Source of the DNA: Methylobacterium sp. WL119
GTDB taxonomy: Bacteria; Pseudomonadota; Alphaproteobacteria; Rhizobiales; Beijerinckiaceae
Length of the DNA: 43,976 bases
Assembly: GCF_008039875.1 (NCBI RefSeq)
Contig: NZ_VRUU01000039.1
Span: 1-43,976, forward strand
Direction: 5' to 3'
Shown here: positions 18,208 through 27,958 of the stretch, one piece after another
Layout: the number at the start of each line of letters is the position of its first letter
Position numbering within the stretch: the first letter of the stretch is position 1
The notes under the pieces: model-generated
What the model saw: only the letters and a program-made list of their open reading frames with translations
Database searches by the model: none
Told to the model about the DNA's origin: nothing
Translations under genes and position numbers: made by a program

Positions 18208-18345
18208 TCTCCCTCCCCCCTTTGCGGGGGAGGGTAGCCCCTGCGTCAGCAGGGGTCGGGAGAGGGGAGCGCCGTATCCGGCACCGGCGCTCCCCTCTCC
18301 CGACCCGCTTCGCGGGCCACCCTCTCCCGCAGGGGGGAGAGGGAA
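18208..18345. repeat. Interspersed palindromic repeat between cysJ and cysI
   Basis: This is a composite of nested palindromes: CCCTCCCCC / GGGGGAGGG (18211-18234), CCCCTGC / GCAGGGG (18238-18254), then a perfect 20-base inverted repeat with arms 18255-18274 and 18285-18304 around a 10-base loop, and a CCCGC-TTCG-GCGGG-like hairpin and further CCCTCTCCC tracts to 18345. This style of element is common between genes in high-GC proteobacteria. A second, partial copy forms the right edge of the window. It lies inside the presumed cysJI transcript, where it could stabilise or attenuate the message. Confidence 0.85.
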
Positions 18346-18354
18346 GAGGTGGCG

Positions 18355-20127
18355 TCAGTACACGTCCTGCTGGTAACAGCCGGCGCGCTCAAGGGCCGAC
18401 ACCGCCGCTGCGGCATCGTCGGCACTCAGGCCCTTCACCGCCGCGTAGGCGTTCTCGACCGCGACGCGGACGTCCTTGGCCATCGCCTTGGCGTCGCCGC
18501 AGACGTAGAGGTGCGCGCCGCCCTCCAGCCACTCCACCAGCTCCTCGCGATGCTGGTCGATGCGGTGCTGCACGTAGAGCTTCTCCGGCTGGTCGCGCGA
18601 GAACGCCACGTCGATCTTGGTAAGTGAGCGGTCCTCCAGCGCCTCCTGCCATTCGAGCTGGTACAGGAAGTCGTGGGTGAAGTGCCGGTCGCCGAAGAAC
18701 AGCCAGGAGCGGCCGGTGGCCTCGACCGCGCGGCGCTCCTGCACGAAGGCGCGGAACGGGGCGACGCCGGTGCCGGGCCCGACCATGATGATGTCGATCG
18801 CCGGGTCGGCGGGCAGGCGGAAGTGGCGGTTCGGCTTCAGGCGGACCCGGAGCTTGGCGCCGTCCGACATCCGGTCGGCGACGTGGGTCGAGGCGACTCC
18901 GGTCCGCGCCCGGCCGTGGGTCTCGTAGCGCACGGCGGCGATCACGAGGTGGACCTCGTCGCCGACTTCCTTGCGCGAGGAGGCGATCGAGTAGGCCCGC
19001 GGCGGCAGCGGACGGGTGATGCCGCCGAGATGCTCGGCGGTCAGGGCCGCCGGGTAGGTCTCGATCAGGTCGATGAGGTGGCGGCCCTCGATCCAGGCGC
19101 GGACCTCGCCGCTCTCGATCAGCCGCTTGGCCTCGTCGTGCCCGGTCGCCTTCACGAAGCGCTCGACCGCGGCGGCCGAGAGGGTAGTGATGTCGCGCTC
19201 GGCGAGCAGCGAGCGGCGCAGTGCCTCGTCGCCGGTCAGGCCGGTCGCCTTCAGGATCTCCTCGACCAGGGCCGGGTCGTTCTCCGGGTAGATCTCGAGC
19301 GAGTCGCCGGGCTCGTAGGCGGGCGCGCCGTCCTCGAAGGCCAGCGCGAGGTGGATCGTCTCCTTGTCCGAGCGCGACGAGTTGAGGTTCACGTGCTCGA
19401 CCACCTCGACCACGACCGGCTCGCGGCTCGGCTCGGCATCCTCGTCCTCGGCAGCCGTGGCGCGGGCGAAGTCGACCGCCACGACGTTGTCGGCGGCGAC
19501 CGGGGCCGGCGCCAGCGCCTTCAGCGTGTCCTTGATCCAGGCGGCGGCCGGCGTCTCGTAGTCGAGGTCGAGGTCGGCGCGCTCGGCCGCCCGCTTGCCG
19601 CCCAGCGCCTCGAAACGGGCATCGAGCGCCTTACCGATGGCGCAGAACTCGGCGTAGGAGGTGTCGCCGAGCGCGAGCACCGCGAACTCGACGCCGTCGA
19701 GGCGCGGGGCGCCGTCGCCCATCAGGACGTTGTAGGTGTGGGTCGCGCGGGCGGGCGGCTCGCCTTCGCCCCAGGTCGCGGCGATGGCGACAAGCTTGCC
19801 GGCCTTCGGCAGCACGGCGAGGTCGAGGTCGGCGAAGTCGATGACCTTCGGCTTGAAGCCCTGCTTGCGCGCGAGCTTGGCGACGGTGCCGGCCAGGGCC
19901 TCGCAGTTGCCGGATTCGCTGGCGTAGATGATCGTCAGCGGCTCGGCGGCCTTCGGCGGAGCGGCCGGTGCCGCCGCAGGCTGCCCGTCGGCCGCATCGA
20001 TCCCGGCGAGGAAGCCGGCGAGCCAGGCGCGCTGGATCGCGGTGGCGCTGCCGAGCACGGCGTCGAGGCTGGCCCGCTCGCTGTCGCCGAACGGCGCGGT
20101 GCGGGGAAGAAGGCTTTGGCGTGACAT
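18355..20127 (-). CDS. cysJ: Sulfite reductase (NADPH) flavoprotein alpha subunit
   Basis: CysJ carries electrons from NADPH through FAD and FMN to CysI. The 590-residue product has an N-terminal linker, a flavodoxin FMN domain (about 62-205, with IIYASESGNCEALA, ATWGEGEPP and LALGDTSYAEFC), an FAD-binding connection domain (about 235-430, with EPGDSLEIYPEN and RAYSIASS), and an NADPH-binding C-terminus (MVGPGTGVAPFRAF, FFGDR, YVCGDAKAMAKDV, ending GCYQQDVY). The aromatic C-terminus is typical of the family. It lies downstream of the Lrp gene and upstream of cysI. No good Shine-Dalgarno precedes the ATG at 20127. Confidence 0.96.
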   Translation of the reverse strand: MSRQSLLPRTAPFGDSERASLDAVLGSATAIQRAWLAGFLAGIDAADGQPAAAPAAPPKAAEPLTIIYASESGNCEALAGTVAKLARKQGFKPKVIDFADLDLAVLPKAGKLVAIAATWGEGEPPARATHTYNVLMGDGAPRLDGVEFAVLALGDTSYAEFCAIGKALDARFEALGGKRAAERADLDLDYETPAAAWIKDTLKALAPAPVAADNVVAVDFARATAAEDEDAEPSREPVVVEVVEHVNLNSSRSDKETIHLALAFEDGAPAYEPGDSLEIYPENDPALVEEILKATGLTGDEALRRSLLAERDITTLSAAAVERFVKATGHDEAKRLIESGEVRAWIEGRHLIDLIETYPAALTAEHLGGITRPLPPRAYSIASSRKEVGDEVHLVIAAVRYETHGRARTGVASTHVADRMSDGAKLRVRLKPNRHFRLPADPAIDIIMVGPGTGVAPFRAFVQERRAVEATGRSWLFFGDRHFTHDFLYQLEWQEALEDRSLTKIDVAFSRDQPEKLYVQHRIDQHREELVEWLEGGAHLYVCGDAKAMAKDVRVAVENAYAAVKGLSADDAAAAVSALERAGCYQQDVY

Positions 20128-20158
20128 CGGAAGACCATGTCGTGGGGCGGAAGGCCCC

Positions 20159-20189
20159 TGTCAACGGGAAAACGTCCGTTTTACAGAAC
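20159..20189 (-). promoter_or_regulatory. Candidate cysJ promoter region with palindrome
   Basis: On the minus strand GTTCTGTAAAACGGAC (20189-20174) lies 9 bases before TTGACA (20164-20159), a good -35 match. The -10 is weak, and the implied start is very close to the cysJ ATG. The 16-mer matches 12 of 16 positions of the palindrome before cysH. An overlapping AAAACG-N2-CGTTTT palindrome (20169-20182) is a second candidate operator. Confidence 0.4.
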
Positions 20190-20238
20190 GCTTGATTTGG
20201 AGAAGGAGTCGATCGTCGTTGCGGCGCAAAAAAGAACT

Positions 20239-20787
20239 TTATTCTCCGACCGCCACGAGGGTCGGCGGCAATCCCTGGATCTGGCGGCCGTTCGTCGGTG
20301 GCGCGGGCAGCGGCAGGGCCGTCGTCGACTTCACCTTCTCCATCGCGAAGCGCGAGGTGACGTTCTTCAACGGCAGCGTCGCGATCAGGCGCTTATAGAA
20401 CGTGTCGTAGGCGCTCATGTCGGCCACGACGACGCGGAGCATGTAATCAACGTCGCCGGCCATGCGGTAGAATTCCAGCACCTCGGGCATCGCCGAGACG
20501 GTGCCGGCGAATCGCTCCAGCCACTCGCGCGAATGGTCGGCGGTCTCGATCGAGACGAACACGGTGAGCCCGAGGCCGAGCTTGACCGGGTCGAGCACGG
20601 CGACGCGGCGGTCGATCACCCCGTCGGCCTCGAGGCGCTGGATGCGCTTCCAGCACGGGGTCTGTGACAGGCCGACCCGCTCGCCGATCGCGGCGATCGA
20701 CAGGGTCGCGTCCGTCTGCAGCAGTGCCAGGATCTTCAGATCGATCGAATCCACGGCCAACCTCGCATCTCGACGTCGCTTCGCCAT
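20239..20787 (-). CDS. Lrp/AsnC family transcriptional regulator
   Basis: This 182-residue regulator has an N-terminal AsnC-type winged helix-turn-helix (SIDLKILALLQTDATLSIAAIGERVGLSQTPCWKRIQRLEADGVI, quoted in pieces: VGLSQTPCWKRIQRLE is the recognition region) and a C-terminal RAM ligand-binding domain (TVFVSIETADH, MPEVLEFYRMAGDVDYMLRVV, LPLKNVTSRFAMEKVKSTTALPL). About 20 extra residues follow the RAM domain. The start at 20787 (MAKRRRDARLAVDSIDLK) is preferred; an in-frame ATG at 20835 would add 16 residues. It lies between cysJI and cysHDN, which makes it a candidate regulator of both, although amino-acid genes are the usual Lrp targets. Confidence 0.92.
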   Translation of the reverse strand: MAKRRRDARLAVDSIDLKILALLQTDATLSIAAIGERVGLSQTPCWKRIQRLEADGVIDRRVAVLDPVKLGLGLTVFVSIETADHSREWLERFAGTVSAMPEVLEFYRMAGDVDYMLRVVVADMSAYDTFYKRLIATLPLKNVTSRFAMEKVKSTTALPLPAPPTNGRQIQGLPPTLVAVGE

Positions 20788-20909
20788 GCGGCCCATGCAG
20801 GGCGCCCATGAGAAGGAACTTCCATTTCCGCGCAATCGATCCCGATTGCGGCGTGTTGCCAGGGCTTACTGCATCGCAGCGCAGGGCATCCGGGCCTCGC
20901 AGCGGCGCC

Positions 20910-20933
20910 TTGACACCGTTCGTTATAGCGAAC
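20910..20933 (+). promoter_or_regulatory. Candidate cysH promoter with operator palindrome
   Basis: TTGACA (20910-20915) is followed two bases later by GTTCGTTATAGCGAAC (20918-20933), a 16-base palindrome with a TATA centre and one mismatched pair. If TTGACA is the -35 element, the palindrome fills the spacer and its occupant would block RNA polymerase. The -10 element is unclear (around 20932-20938). The cysH ATG lies 56 bases downstream. Confidence 0.5.
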
Positions 20934-20988
20934 ATCTCAGGGAACAACCAGTGCCCCTCGCACGACCCGGCCCGCGAACGAACAGGCG

Positions 20989-21783
20989 ATGACCCTTCCC
21001 AACCCCCAGGCGGCGGCCGATCTCGCCGCCCAGCTCAAGCCCCTCGACCTCAAGGGGCGGATCGCGCTGATCGAGGCGACGATCCCCGGACGCCTCGTCT
21101 TCACCACGAGCCTCGGCATCGAGGATCAGGCGCTGACGCACGCGCTCGCGATGGCCAAGGGCCGGACCGAGATCGTCACCCTGGATACGGGGCGGCTGTA
21201 TCCCGAGACCTACGACGTCTGGGCGGAGACGGAGGCGGCTTACGGCATCCGCATCCGCGCCTACGCCCCCGAGCGGCGATCTGAGGAAGCGTTCGTGCGC
21301 GAATCCGGCATCAACGGCTTCCGCCATTCGGTCGAGGCGCGGCAGGCCTGCTGCGGCTTCCGCAAGGTCGAGCCGCTGGGCCGCGCCCTCGACGGGGCGG
21401 CCGGCTGGCTCACCGGCCTGCGCGCCGGCCAGTCCGCCAACCGCGCCGACACGCCGCTCGCCGAGTTCGACGAGAGCCGCGACCTGATCAAGCTCAACCC
21501 GCTGGCCGACTGGACGCGCGAGGACGTCGACCGTTTCGTGCGCGACAACTACGTGCCCTACAACGTGCTGCACGATCGCGGCTTCCCCTCCATCGGCTGC
21601 GCCCCGTGCACCCGTGCCGTCCGTGTCGGCGAGCCCGAGCGTGCCGGCCGCTGGTGGTGGGAGCAGGAATCCAAGAAGGAATGCGGCCTGCACGTCCACG
21701 TGCCCGAAACCGACGTAGCGCCCGGCGAGGAAGCCGCGGCATTCGAGACCACGCAATCCCACAGACCGGAGATGGCCCGATGA
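20989..21783 (+). CDS. cysH: Adenylyl-sulfate (APS) reductase, Fe-S type
   Basis: This enzyme reduces activated sulfate to sulfite with thioredoxin. The 264-residue protein has the PAPS/APS-reductase fold ([25 protein letters not shown]) and the two cysteine pairs CC (121-122) and CAPC (204, 207) that bind a [4Fe-4S] cluster. The pairs mark APS- rather than PAPS-specific reductases. The catalytic cysteine is in ECGLH (C232). This agrees with the absence of an APS kinase here. Its stop overlaps the cysD start (ATGA), so the two genes are translationally coupled. Confidence 0.95.
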   Translation: MTLPNPQAAADLAAQLKPLDLKGRIALIEATIPGRLVFTTSLGIEDQALTHALAMAKGRTEIVTLDTGRLYPETYDVWAETEAAYGIRIRAYAPERRSEEAFVRESGINGFRHSVEARQACCGFRKVEPLGRALDGAAGWLTGLRAGQSANRADTPLAEFDESRDLIKLNPLADWTREDVDRFVRDNYVPYNVLHDRGFPSIGCAPCTRAVRVGEPERAGRWWWEQESKKECGLHVHVPETDVAPGEEAAAFETTQSHRPEMAR

Positions 21784-22715
21784 GCGCCGCACCCGCGATC
21801 CAGGCGCAAGCCGGCAGCCGCCTCACGCACCTGCAGCGTCTGGAAGCCGAGAGCATCCACATCTTCCGGGAGACGGTCGCCGAGACCGAGAACCCGGTGA
21901 TGCTCTACTCGATCGGCAAGGATTCGTCGGTGCTGCTGCACCTGGCGCTGAAGGCGTTCGCCCCCGGCCGCCTGCCGTTCCCGCTGATGCACATCGACAC
22001 GACTTGGAAGTTCCGCGAGATGATCGCCTTCCGCGACGCCCGCGCGAAGGAACTCGGCCTCGACCTGATCGTCCACACCAACCAGGACGGGCTCGCCCGC
22101 GGCGTCGGCCCGATCAGCCACGGCTCGGAAGTCCACACCGACGTGATGAAGACGCAGGCGCTGCGGCAGGCGCTCGACAAGCACAAGTTCGATGCGGCCT
22201 TCGGCGGCGCCCGCCGCGACGAGGAGGCCTCGCGCGCCAAGGAGCGGATCGTCTCCCTGCGCACGGCCCAGCACCGCTGGGACCCGAAGCGCCAGCGGGC
22301 CGAGCCCTGGCACCTCTACAACCTGCGCAAGAAGCGCGGCGAGAGCCTGCGCATCTTCCCGCTCTCCAATTGGACCGAGCTCGATATCTGGCTCTACATC
22401 GAGCAGGAGCGGATCCCGATCGTGCCGCTCTACTTCGCAGAGCCGCGGCCGGTGGTCGAGCGCGACGGGCAGCTGATCATGGTCGACGACGACCGCCTGC
22501 CGCTGAAGCCCGGCGAGACGCCGACCTTGCGCAAGGTCCGCTTCCGCACGCTCGGCGACTATCCGCTCACCGGCGCGGTCGAGAGCGGCGCCGACACGCT
22601 GCCGGCGATCATCGGCGAGACGCTGGCCGCCCGCACCTCGGAGCGGCAGGGCCGGGTGATCGACAAGGACGGCGCCGGCGCCATGGAGCGCAAGAAGCAG
22701 GAAGGCTACTTCTGA
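21780..22715 (+). CDS. cysD: Sulfate adenylyltransferase subunit 2
   Basis: CysD forms APS from sulfate and ATP, driven by GTP hydrolysis in CysN. The 311-residue protein has the PP-loop [10 protein letters not shown] (44-53), [29 protein letters not shown], and [13 protein letters not shown], all standard for CysD. The ATG at 21780 gives the family-typical N-terminus ([16 protein letters not shown]). Both ends overlap neighbours: ATGA with cysH, and TGATG with cysN. Confidence 0.97.
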   Translation: MSAAPAIQAQAGSRLTHLQRLEAESIHIFRETVAETENPVMLYSIGKDSSVLLHLALKAFAPGRLPFPLMHIDTTWKFREMIAFRDARAKELGLDLIVHTNQDGLARGVGPISHGSEVHTDVMKTQALRQALDKHKFDAAFGGARRDEEASRAKERIVSLRTAQHRWDPKRQRAEPWHLYNLRKKRGESLRIFPLSNWTELDIWLYIEQERIPIVPLYFAEPRPVVERDGQLIMVDDDRLPLKPGETPTLRKVRFRTLGDYPLTGAVESGADTLPAIIGETLAARTSERQGRVIDKDGAGAMERKKQEGYF

Positions 22716-24121
22716 TGACGGTCCACCCCTCCAAGGACGCGTTCGACGCCCCCGAGTTCGGCTACGCGTCGTTCCTGGCCGCGCATCAGAGCAAGGAAGT
22801 CCTGCGCTTCATCGCCTGCGGCTCGGTGGACGACGGCAAGTCGACGCTGATCGGACGCCTGCTGCACGACACCAAGCAGATCTTCGACGACCAGATCACC
22901 GCGCTCCAGCGCGATTCGAAGAAGCACGGCACGCAAGGGCAGGAGGTCGACCTCGCGCTTCTCGTCGACGGCCTCCAGGCCGAGCGCGAGCAGGGCATCA
23001 CCATCGACGTCGCCTATCGGTTCTTCTCCACCGACAAGCGCTCGTTCATCGTCGCCGACACGCCCGGCCACGAGCAGTACACCCGCAACATGGCCACCGG
23101 CGCCTCGACCGCCGACGTGGCGGTGATCCTGGTCGACGCCCGCCAGGGCCTGACCCGCCAGACCCGGCGCCATGCCCTGCTGGTCTCGATGCTCGGCATC
23201 CGCCGCGTCGTGCTCGCCATCAACAAGATGGACCTCGTCGGCTGGTCGCAGGCCACCTTCGACGGGCTGGTGGCAGGCTTCTCCGCCTTCACCCGCGATT
23301 TCGGCTTCGTCGAGGTCCGGGCGATCCCGCTCTCGGCTAAGAACGGCGACAACGTCGTGCTGCCGGCGGTCTCCGCGCCGTGGTACCAGGGCGGCCCGCT
23401 GCTGGCCTATCTCGAGAGCGTGCCGGTGCACGAGGAGGCGCTGGCCGCGCCGTTCCGCATGGCGGTGCAGTGGGTCAACCGGCCGAACTCTGAGTTCCGC
23501 GGGTTCTCGGGCCTCATCGCCGCCGGCACGGTGAAGCCGGGCGACGCGGTGGCGATCGCCCCGTCGGCGCGCACCTCCACGGTGGCGCGGATCGTCGGCC
23601 CGGACGGCGATCTCGCCAGCGCCCAGGAGGGCCAGTCGGTCACCCTGGTGCTCGCCGACGAGGTCGACGCCTCGCGCGGCAGCGTCATCGCCGCCGCCTC
23701 GCATCCGATGCAGGTCTCCGACACCCTCGACGTGCGCCTGTTCTGGGCCGCCGAGACCGAGCTCGCCCCCGGCACGGCGCTGCTCGCCAAGGTCGGCACC
23801 GTCACGGCCAACGCCGTGGTGGACCGCATCCGCAACCGCATCGACCCCGAGACCGGGCAGCCCGGCCCGGCCGAGAAGCTCGTCGCCAACGACATCGCCG
23901 ACGTCACGCTCAAGCTCGACCGCGCGGTGCCGTTCGACCCCTACGCCGAGACCCGCGACACCGGCGGCCTGATCCTGATCGATCGCGAGAGCACGGACAC
24001 GGCGGCTTTGGGCCTGGTTCAAGCGCCGACGCGGGCGGCCGCGACCGCCCCAACGAGCGCCGCCGCGACGACCCCGACCGGCGGCTTCCTCAGCCGCCTG
24101 CGCGGGTTGTTCAGCGGCTGA
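22715..24121 (+). CDS. cysN: Sulfate adenylyltransferase subunit 1 (GTPase)
   Basis: CysN is the GTPase that powers APS synthesis. The 468-residue protein has the P-loop GSVDDGKST (36-44), switch II DTPGHEQY, NKMD and SAKNGDNV of elongation-factor-type GTPases, followed by two beta-barrel domains. It ends after the barrel with a threonine/alanine-rich linker and a short amphipathic tail (FLSRLRGLFSG). No CysC (APS kinase) domain is fused, unlike the bifunctional NodQ/CysNC proteins, consistent with the APS-reductase type of CysH. It converges on the FAH-family gene with a 142-base gap. Confidence 0.96.
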   Translation: MTVHPSKDAFDAPEFGYASFLAAHQSKEVLRFIACGSVDDGKSTLIGRLLHDTKQIFDDQITALQRDSKKHGTQGQEVDLALLVDGLQAEREQGITIDVAYRFFSTDKRSFIVADTPGHEQYTRNMATGASTADVAVILVDARQGLTRQTRRHALLVSMLGIRRVVLAINKMDLVGWSQATFDGLVAGFSAFTRDFGFVEVRAIPLSAKNGDNVVLPAVSAPWYQGGPLLAYLESVPVHEEALAAPFRMAVQWVNRPNSEFRGFSGLIAAGTVKPGDAVAIAPSARTSTVARIVGPDGDLASAQEGQSVTLVLADEVDASRGSVIAAASHPMQVSDTLDVRLFWAAETELAPGTALLAKVGTVTANAVVDRIRNRIDPETGQPGPAEKLVANDIADVTLKLDRAVPFDPYAETRDTGGLILIDRESTDTAALGLVQAPTRAAATAPTSAAATTPTGGFLSRLRGLFSG

Positions 24122-24153
24122 GACGCGGCGGCCTCGGCCCTAGACGACAGAGA

Positions 24154-24179
24154 GGACCGCGCGGTGATCCGCGCGATCC
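24154..24179. terminator. Possible bidirectional terminator between cysN and the FAH-family gene
   Basis: CGCGCGG-TGAT-CCGCGCG (24158-24175) is a perfect 7-base stem with a four-base loop; one mismatch and three more pairs extend it. It lies 33 bases after the cysN stop in a convergent gap. It has no T-tract on either side, so it may only be a mRNA 3' structure. Confidence 0.4.
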
Positions 24180-24263
24180 CTCGGTTGCCGGTACGGAGCC
24201 ACGTCGTTCCCGCAAGCGGTAAGGACTGCGGAGTGCGGGCGGATAGGTGTTTCCGAACGCTGG

Positions 24264-25280
24264 TCAGACCAGGCTGAACTGCAGCTCGCCCAGCCCTTCG
24301 AGGCTCGATACGATGACGTCGCCCGGCTTCAGCCATTGCCGCTCCGCCCGCGGGATCTTCTCGCCGAAGATCACCCCCTGCGGCGTGCCGGTGTAGAAGA
24401 CGTCGCCCGGCTTGATGGTCATCACCTTCGAAGCGAAGCTGATCAGCTGGCGGCAGTTGAAGATCATGTCCGCGGTCGTCCAGTCCTGCCGCACCGCGCC
24501 GTTGACCTTGGTCACAAGGCGCAGATTGTTCGGGTCGGGCACGCGGTCGGCGGTGACGAGGTAGGGCCCGAGCGGCGCGAACCCGTCCGAGGTCTTGCCG
24601 ATCATGAACTGCGAGGTCAGCGTCTGCAGGTCGCGGGCGCTGAAGTCGTTGCCGGTGGCGTAGCCGGCGACGTAGTCGAGCGCGTCGGCCTCCGAGACGT
24701 CGCGGCATTCCCGGCCGAAGACGATCACCAGCTCGGTCTCGTAGTCGAACTCGCGCGCCGCCTGCGTCGGCAGCCGGATCGTGCCGCCGTGGTGGTTGAG
24801 CGTGTTGTTGTACTTGTTGAACAGCGGCGGGTCCTTCGGCGGCGGCGTTCCCGTCTCCTCGGCGTGCTTGCGATAGTTGAATCCCATCATGATGATCTTT
24901 TCCGGCCGGGTGACCAGCGGCGCGTAGGCGATCCGGTCCTCGGGGATCGTCAGCCGCGGGTCGGGGGCCGCCTCGACCGCGTCGATCACCGCGCGCAGCA
25001 TCGGGCCCTTCCCGTTCTGCAGAAGGTCGTCCATGTCGGCCGGCACCGGCAGGCCGACCGCCTTCCCGGCGGCGGCGACGTCGAGCACGCCGTCCGGGGT
25101 CTTAAGGCCGAGGCCGTAGCCGCCGTCGCGGCGCAGGTTGATCAGGATCATGTCGCGCGGCATGCCGAAGGCGGTCGGCGCGGGCGGCCCCTTCTCCGCG
25201 GCCCGTGCCGCGACCGGGGCGGCCATGGCGGTGGCCGCGAGACCGGCCGTCGCCTTCAGGAAGTCGCGTCGATCGCACAT
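24264..25280 (-). CDS. Fumarylacetoacetate hydrolase family protein with Tat signal
   Basis: This 338-residue protein starts with a twin-arginine signal peptide (MCDRRDFLKATAGLAATAMAAPVAARA, quoted in part: RRDFLK at 4-9), so it is probably exported folded to the periplasm. The remainder is an FAH fold, with MGFNYRKHAEETG, the metal-binding EFDYETELVIVFG, NDFSARDLQ, SFASKVMTIKPGDVFYTGTPQGV and GDVIVSSLEGLGEL. Most FAH-family hydrolases, decarboxylases and isomerases are cytoplasmic, so the export signal is unusual. A strong GGAGGAGA Shine-Dalgarno precedes the ATG at 25280. It is the last gene of a minus-strand pair with the LLM gene, though the latter lies downstream, 173 bases away. Confidence 0.9.
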   Translation of the reverse strand: MCDRRDFLKATAGLAATAMAAPVAARAAEKGPPAPTAFGMPRDMILINLRRDGGYGLGLKTPDGVLDVAAAGKAVGLPVPADMDDLLQNGKGPMLRAVIDAVEAAPDPRLTIPEDRIAYAPLVTRPEKIIMMGFNYRKHAEETGTPPPKDPPLFNKYNNTLNHHGGTIRLPTQAAREFDYETELVIVFGRECRDVSEADALDYVAGYATGNDFSARDLQTLTSQFMIGKTSDGFAPLGPYLVTADRVPDPNNLRLVTKVNGAVRQDWTTADMIFNCRQLISFASKVMTIKPGDVFYTGTPQGVIFGEKIPRAERQWLKPGDVIVSSLEGLGELQFSLV

Positions 25281-25453
25281 CGTTCTCTCCTCCCGAGATC
25301 GTCGATGCCTGGGTGGCGGCCCTTCGACGGGCCATCCGCGTGCCCGACGCCGCGAAGCCGCGTCGAGACCGCCAGGATGCGCCGATCCCGGATCGATGTC
25401 AGGAGCCCGGGACCGGTCGAGGCGACAGGCTGGTCAGGATGTCGTCCGGCGAT

Positions 25454-26476
25454 TCACGCGGCCGCGGCCGTCTCGGCGAGTCCCCAGGCCTGCGCCAGCA
25501 GGCTGTAGGAGCGCCGCCGGGCCTCCTGATCGGGAACGGCGCAGACCACCATGATCTCGTCGGCCTGCGTCGCCTCGGCGAGGCCCGAGAGCAGGGCGCG
25601 CACAGTCTCCGGCGTGCCGACATGCAACCGGTCTCGGCCGCGGGCGATGCGGGCGCGCTCGGCATCGCTGTAGGGATAGGCTTCGGCCTCGGTGAGCGTC
25701 GGGATCGGAGCGTACTCGCCGCGCTCGCGCCGGAGCGTCGCCAGCTGGGTGCTGAGCGCCAGGCGCTCGGCCTGCGCCTCGGTCTCGGCGCAGACGGCCG
25801 CGACCGCGAGGATCGCATGGGGCCGGGTGCCCCACCGCGAGGGCTGGAAGCCGCGGCGATAGTCGAGCATCGGGCCACGCGCGTCGAACGAGGCGAAGTG
25901 CTGGGCGAAGGCGAAGCCGAGCCCGAGGCGTGCGGACAGATGCGCGCTGTAGTCGGAGGACCCGAGCAGAAAGATCGGCGGCAGCGGCACGCCGGCCGGC
26001 ATCACGGTCACGGTGTTGAACGGATGGCCCTCGGGGAAGCCGCCGGTCTCCCACAGCATCAGCTCCTGCAGCCGCTCGAGGAAGTCGTCGCCGCCGCGCG
26101 GCGCCTCGCGCCGGCGCAACGCCTGGGCGGTGATGCCGTCGGTGCCGGGCGCGCGCCCGAGGCCGAGGTCGATCCGCCCGGGAAACAGCGCCTCCAGCAC
26201 CTTGAAGCGCTCGGCGACCATCAGCGGCGCGTGGTTCGGCAGCATGATCCCGCCCGAGCCGACCCGGATCGTCCGGGTCGCGGCCGCGATCTGGCCGACC
26301 ATGATGTCGGGGGCCGGGCTCGCGACCGAGGGCAGGGCATGGTGCTCGGCGAGCCAGTATCGCCCGTAACCGAGGCGGTCGACGTGGCGGGCGAGGTCGA
26401 GGGAGTCGCGCAGCGCCTGAGCCGGGCTGGAGCCGGAACCGACGAACGACAGGTCGAGGACGGAGAGCGTTGCCAT
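25454..26476 (-). CDS. LLM class flavin-dependent oxidoreductase (MsnO8/YhbW type)
   Basis: This 340-residue luciferase-like TIM-barrel monooxygenase begins TLSVLDLSFVGSGSSPAQALRDSLDLA. It has YWLAEHHALPSVASPAP (about 39-55), VGSGGIMLPNHAPLMVAERFKVLEALFPGRIDLGLGRAPG (the FMN-binding core), and LLGSSDYSAHLSARLGLGFAFAQHF, the signatures of the MsnO8/YhbW subgroup. The start at 26476 (MATLSVLDLS) is preferred over a frame extending 17 residues upstream. It diverges from the aminotransferase gene across 184 bases. Physiological substrates of this subgroup are mostly unknown. Confidence 0.92.
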   Translation of the reverse strand: MATLSVLDLSFVGSGSSPAQALRDSLDLARHVDRLGYGRYWLAEHHALPSVASPAPDIMVGQIAAATRTIRVGSGGIMLPNHAPLMVAERFKVLEALFPGRIDLGLGRAPGTDGITAQALRRREAPRGGDDFLERLQELMLWETGGFPEGHPFNTVTVMPAGVPLPPIFLLGSSDYSAHLSARLGLGFAFAQHFASFDARGPMLDYRRGFQPSRWGTRPHAILAVAAVCAETEAQAERLALSTQLATLRRERGEYAPIPTLTEAEAYPYSDAERARIARGRDRLHVGTPETVRALLSGLAEATQADEIMVVCAVPDQEARRRSYSLLAQAWGLAETAAAA

Positions 26477-26642
26477 CGCCAGGAGATGGTGTCGCCGGAA
26501 GCCGCCGTCGAGGCGGCGGCCGAGCACGAGCCCTGCACCCCGTGCGTGACGTTTGCCGGCGAACCCCGAGCCGGCGCCTTGCTCGTCCCAGGAGCCGCGA
26601 CTACGGTCCCGCCGCCGTCACGGGACGGCGAAACCTGCATGA

Positions 26643-27863
<1,221 letters not shown>

Positions 27864-27872
27864 CACGACGAC

Positions 27873-27900
27873 GGCGGGCACCATCGGGTGCCCGCCACTT
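27873..27900 (+). terminator. Terminator-like hairpin after the aminotransferase gene
   Basis: GGCGGGCACC pairs perfectly with GGTGCCCGCC around an ATCG loop, 9 bases past the stop. The tail (ACTTCG) is only weakly T-rich, so the hairpin may act with reduced efficiency. Confidence 0.55.
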
Positions 27901-27958
27901 CGATACGGATCCGCCGCGGATCGTCCCTGTGGTTCGGGCCATGGCTTGAGGTGATTCG

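Noticed and set aside
15139..18237. Over 1,000-codon open frame antisense to Gfo/Idh/MocA and cysI
   Set aside because: It is a shadow of GC-rich codon bias on the other strand. It has no recognisable protein family and crosses the palindromic repeat.
18208..18345. CRISPR-like repeats in the cysJI gap
   Set aside because: Nested palindromes differ in length and lack spacers of constant size, so they do not form a repeat-spacer array.
20136..20164. A leaderless cysJ message from TTGACA
   Set aside because: The TTGACA is convincing, but the -10 hexamer in the right place matches consensus poorly, so only a candidate regulatory region is listed.
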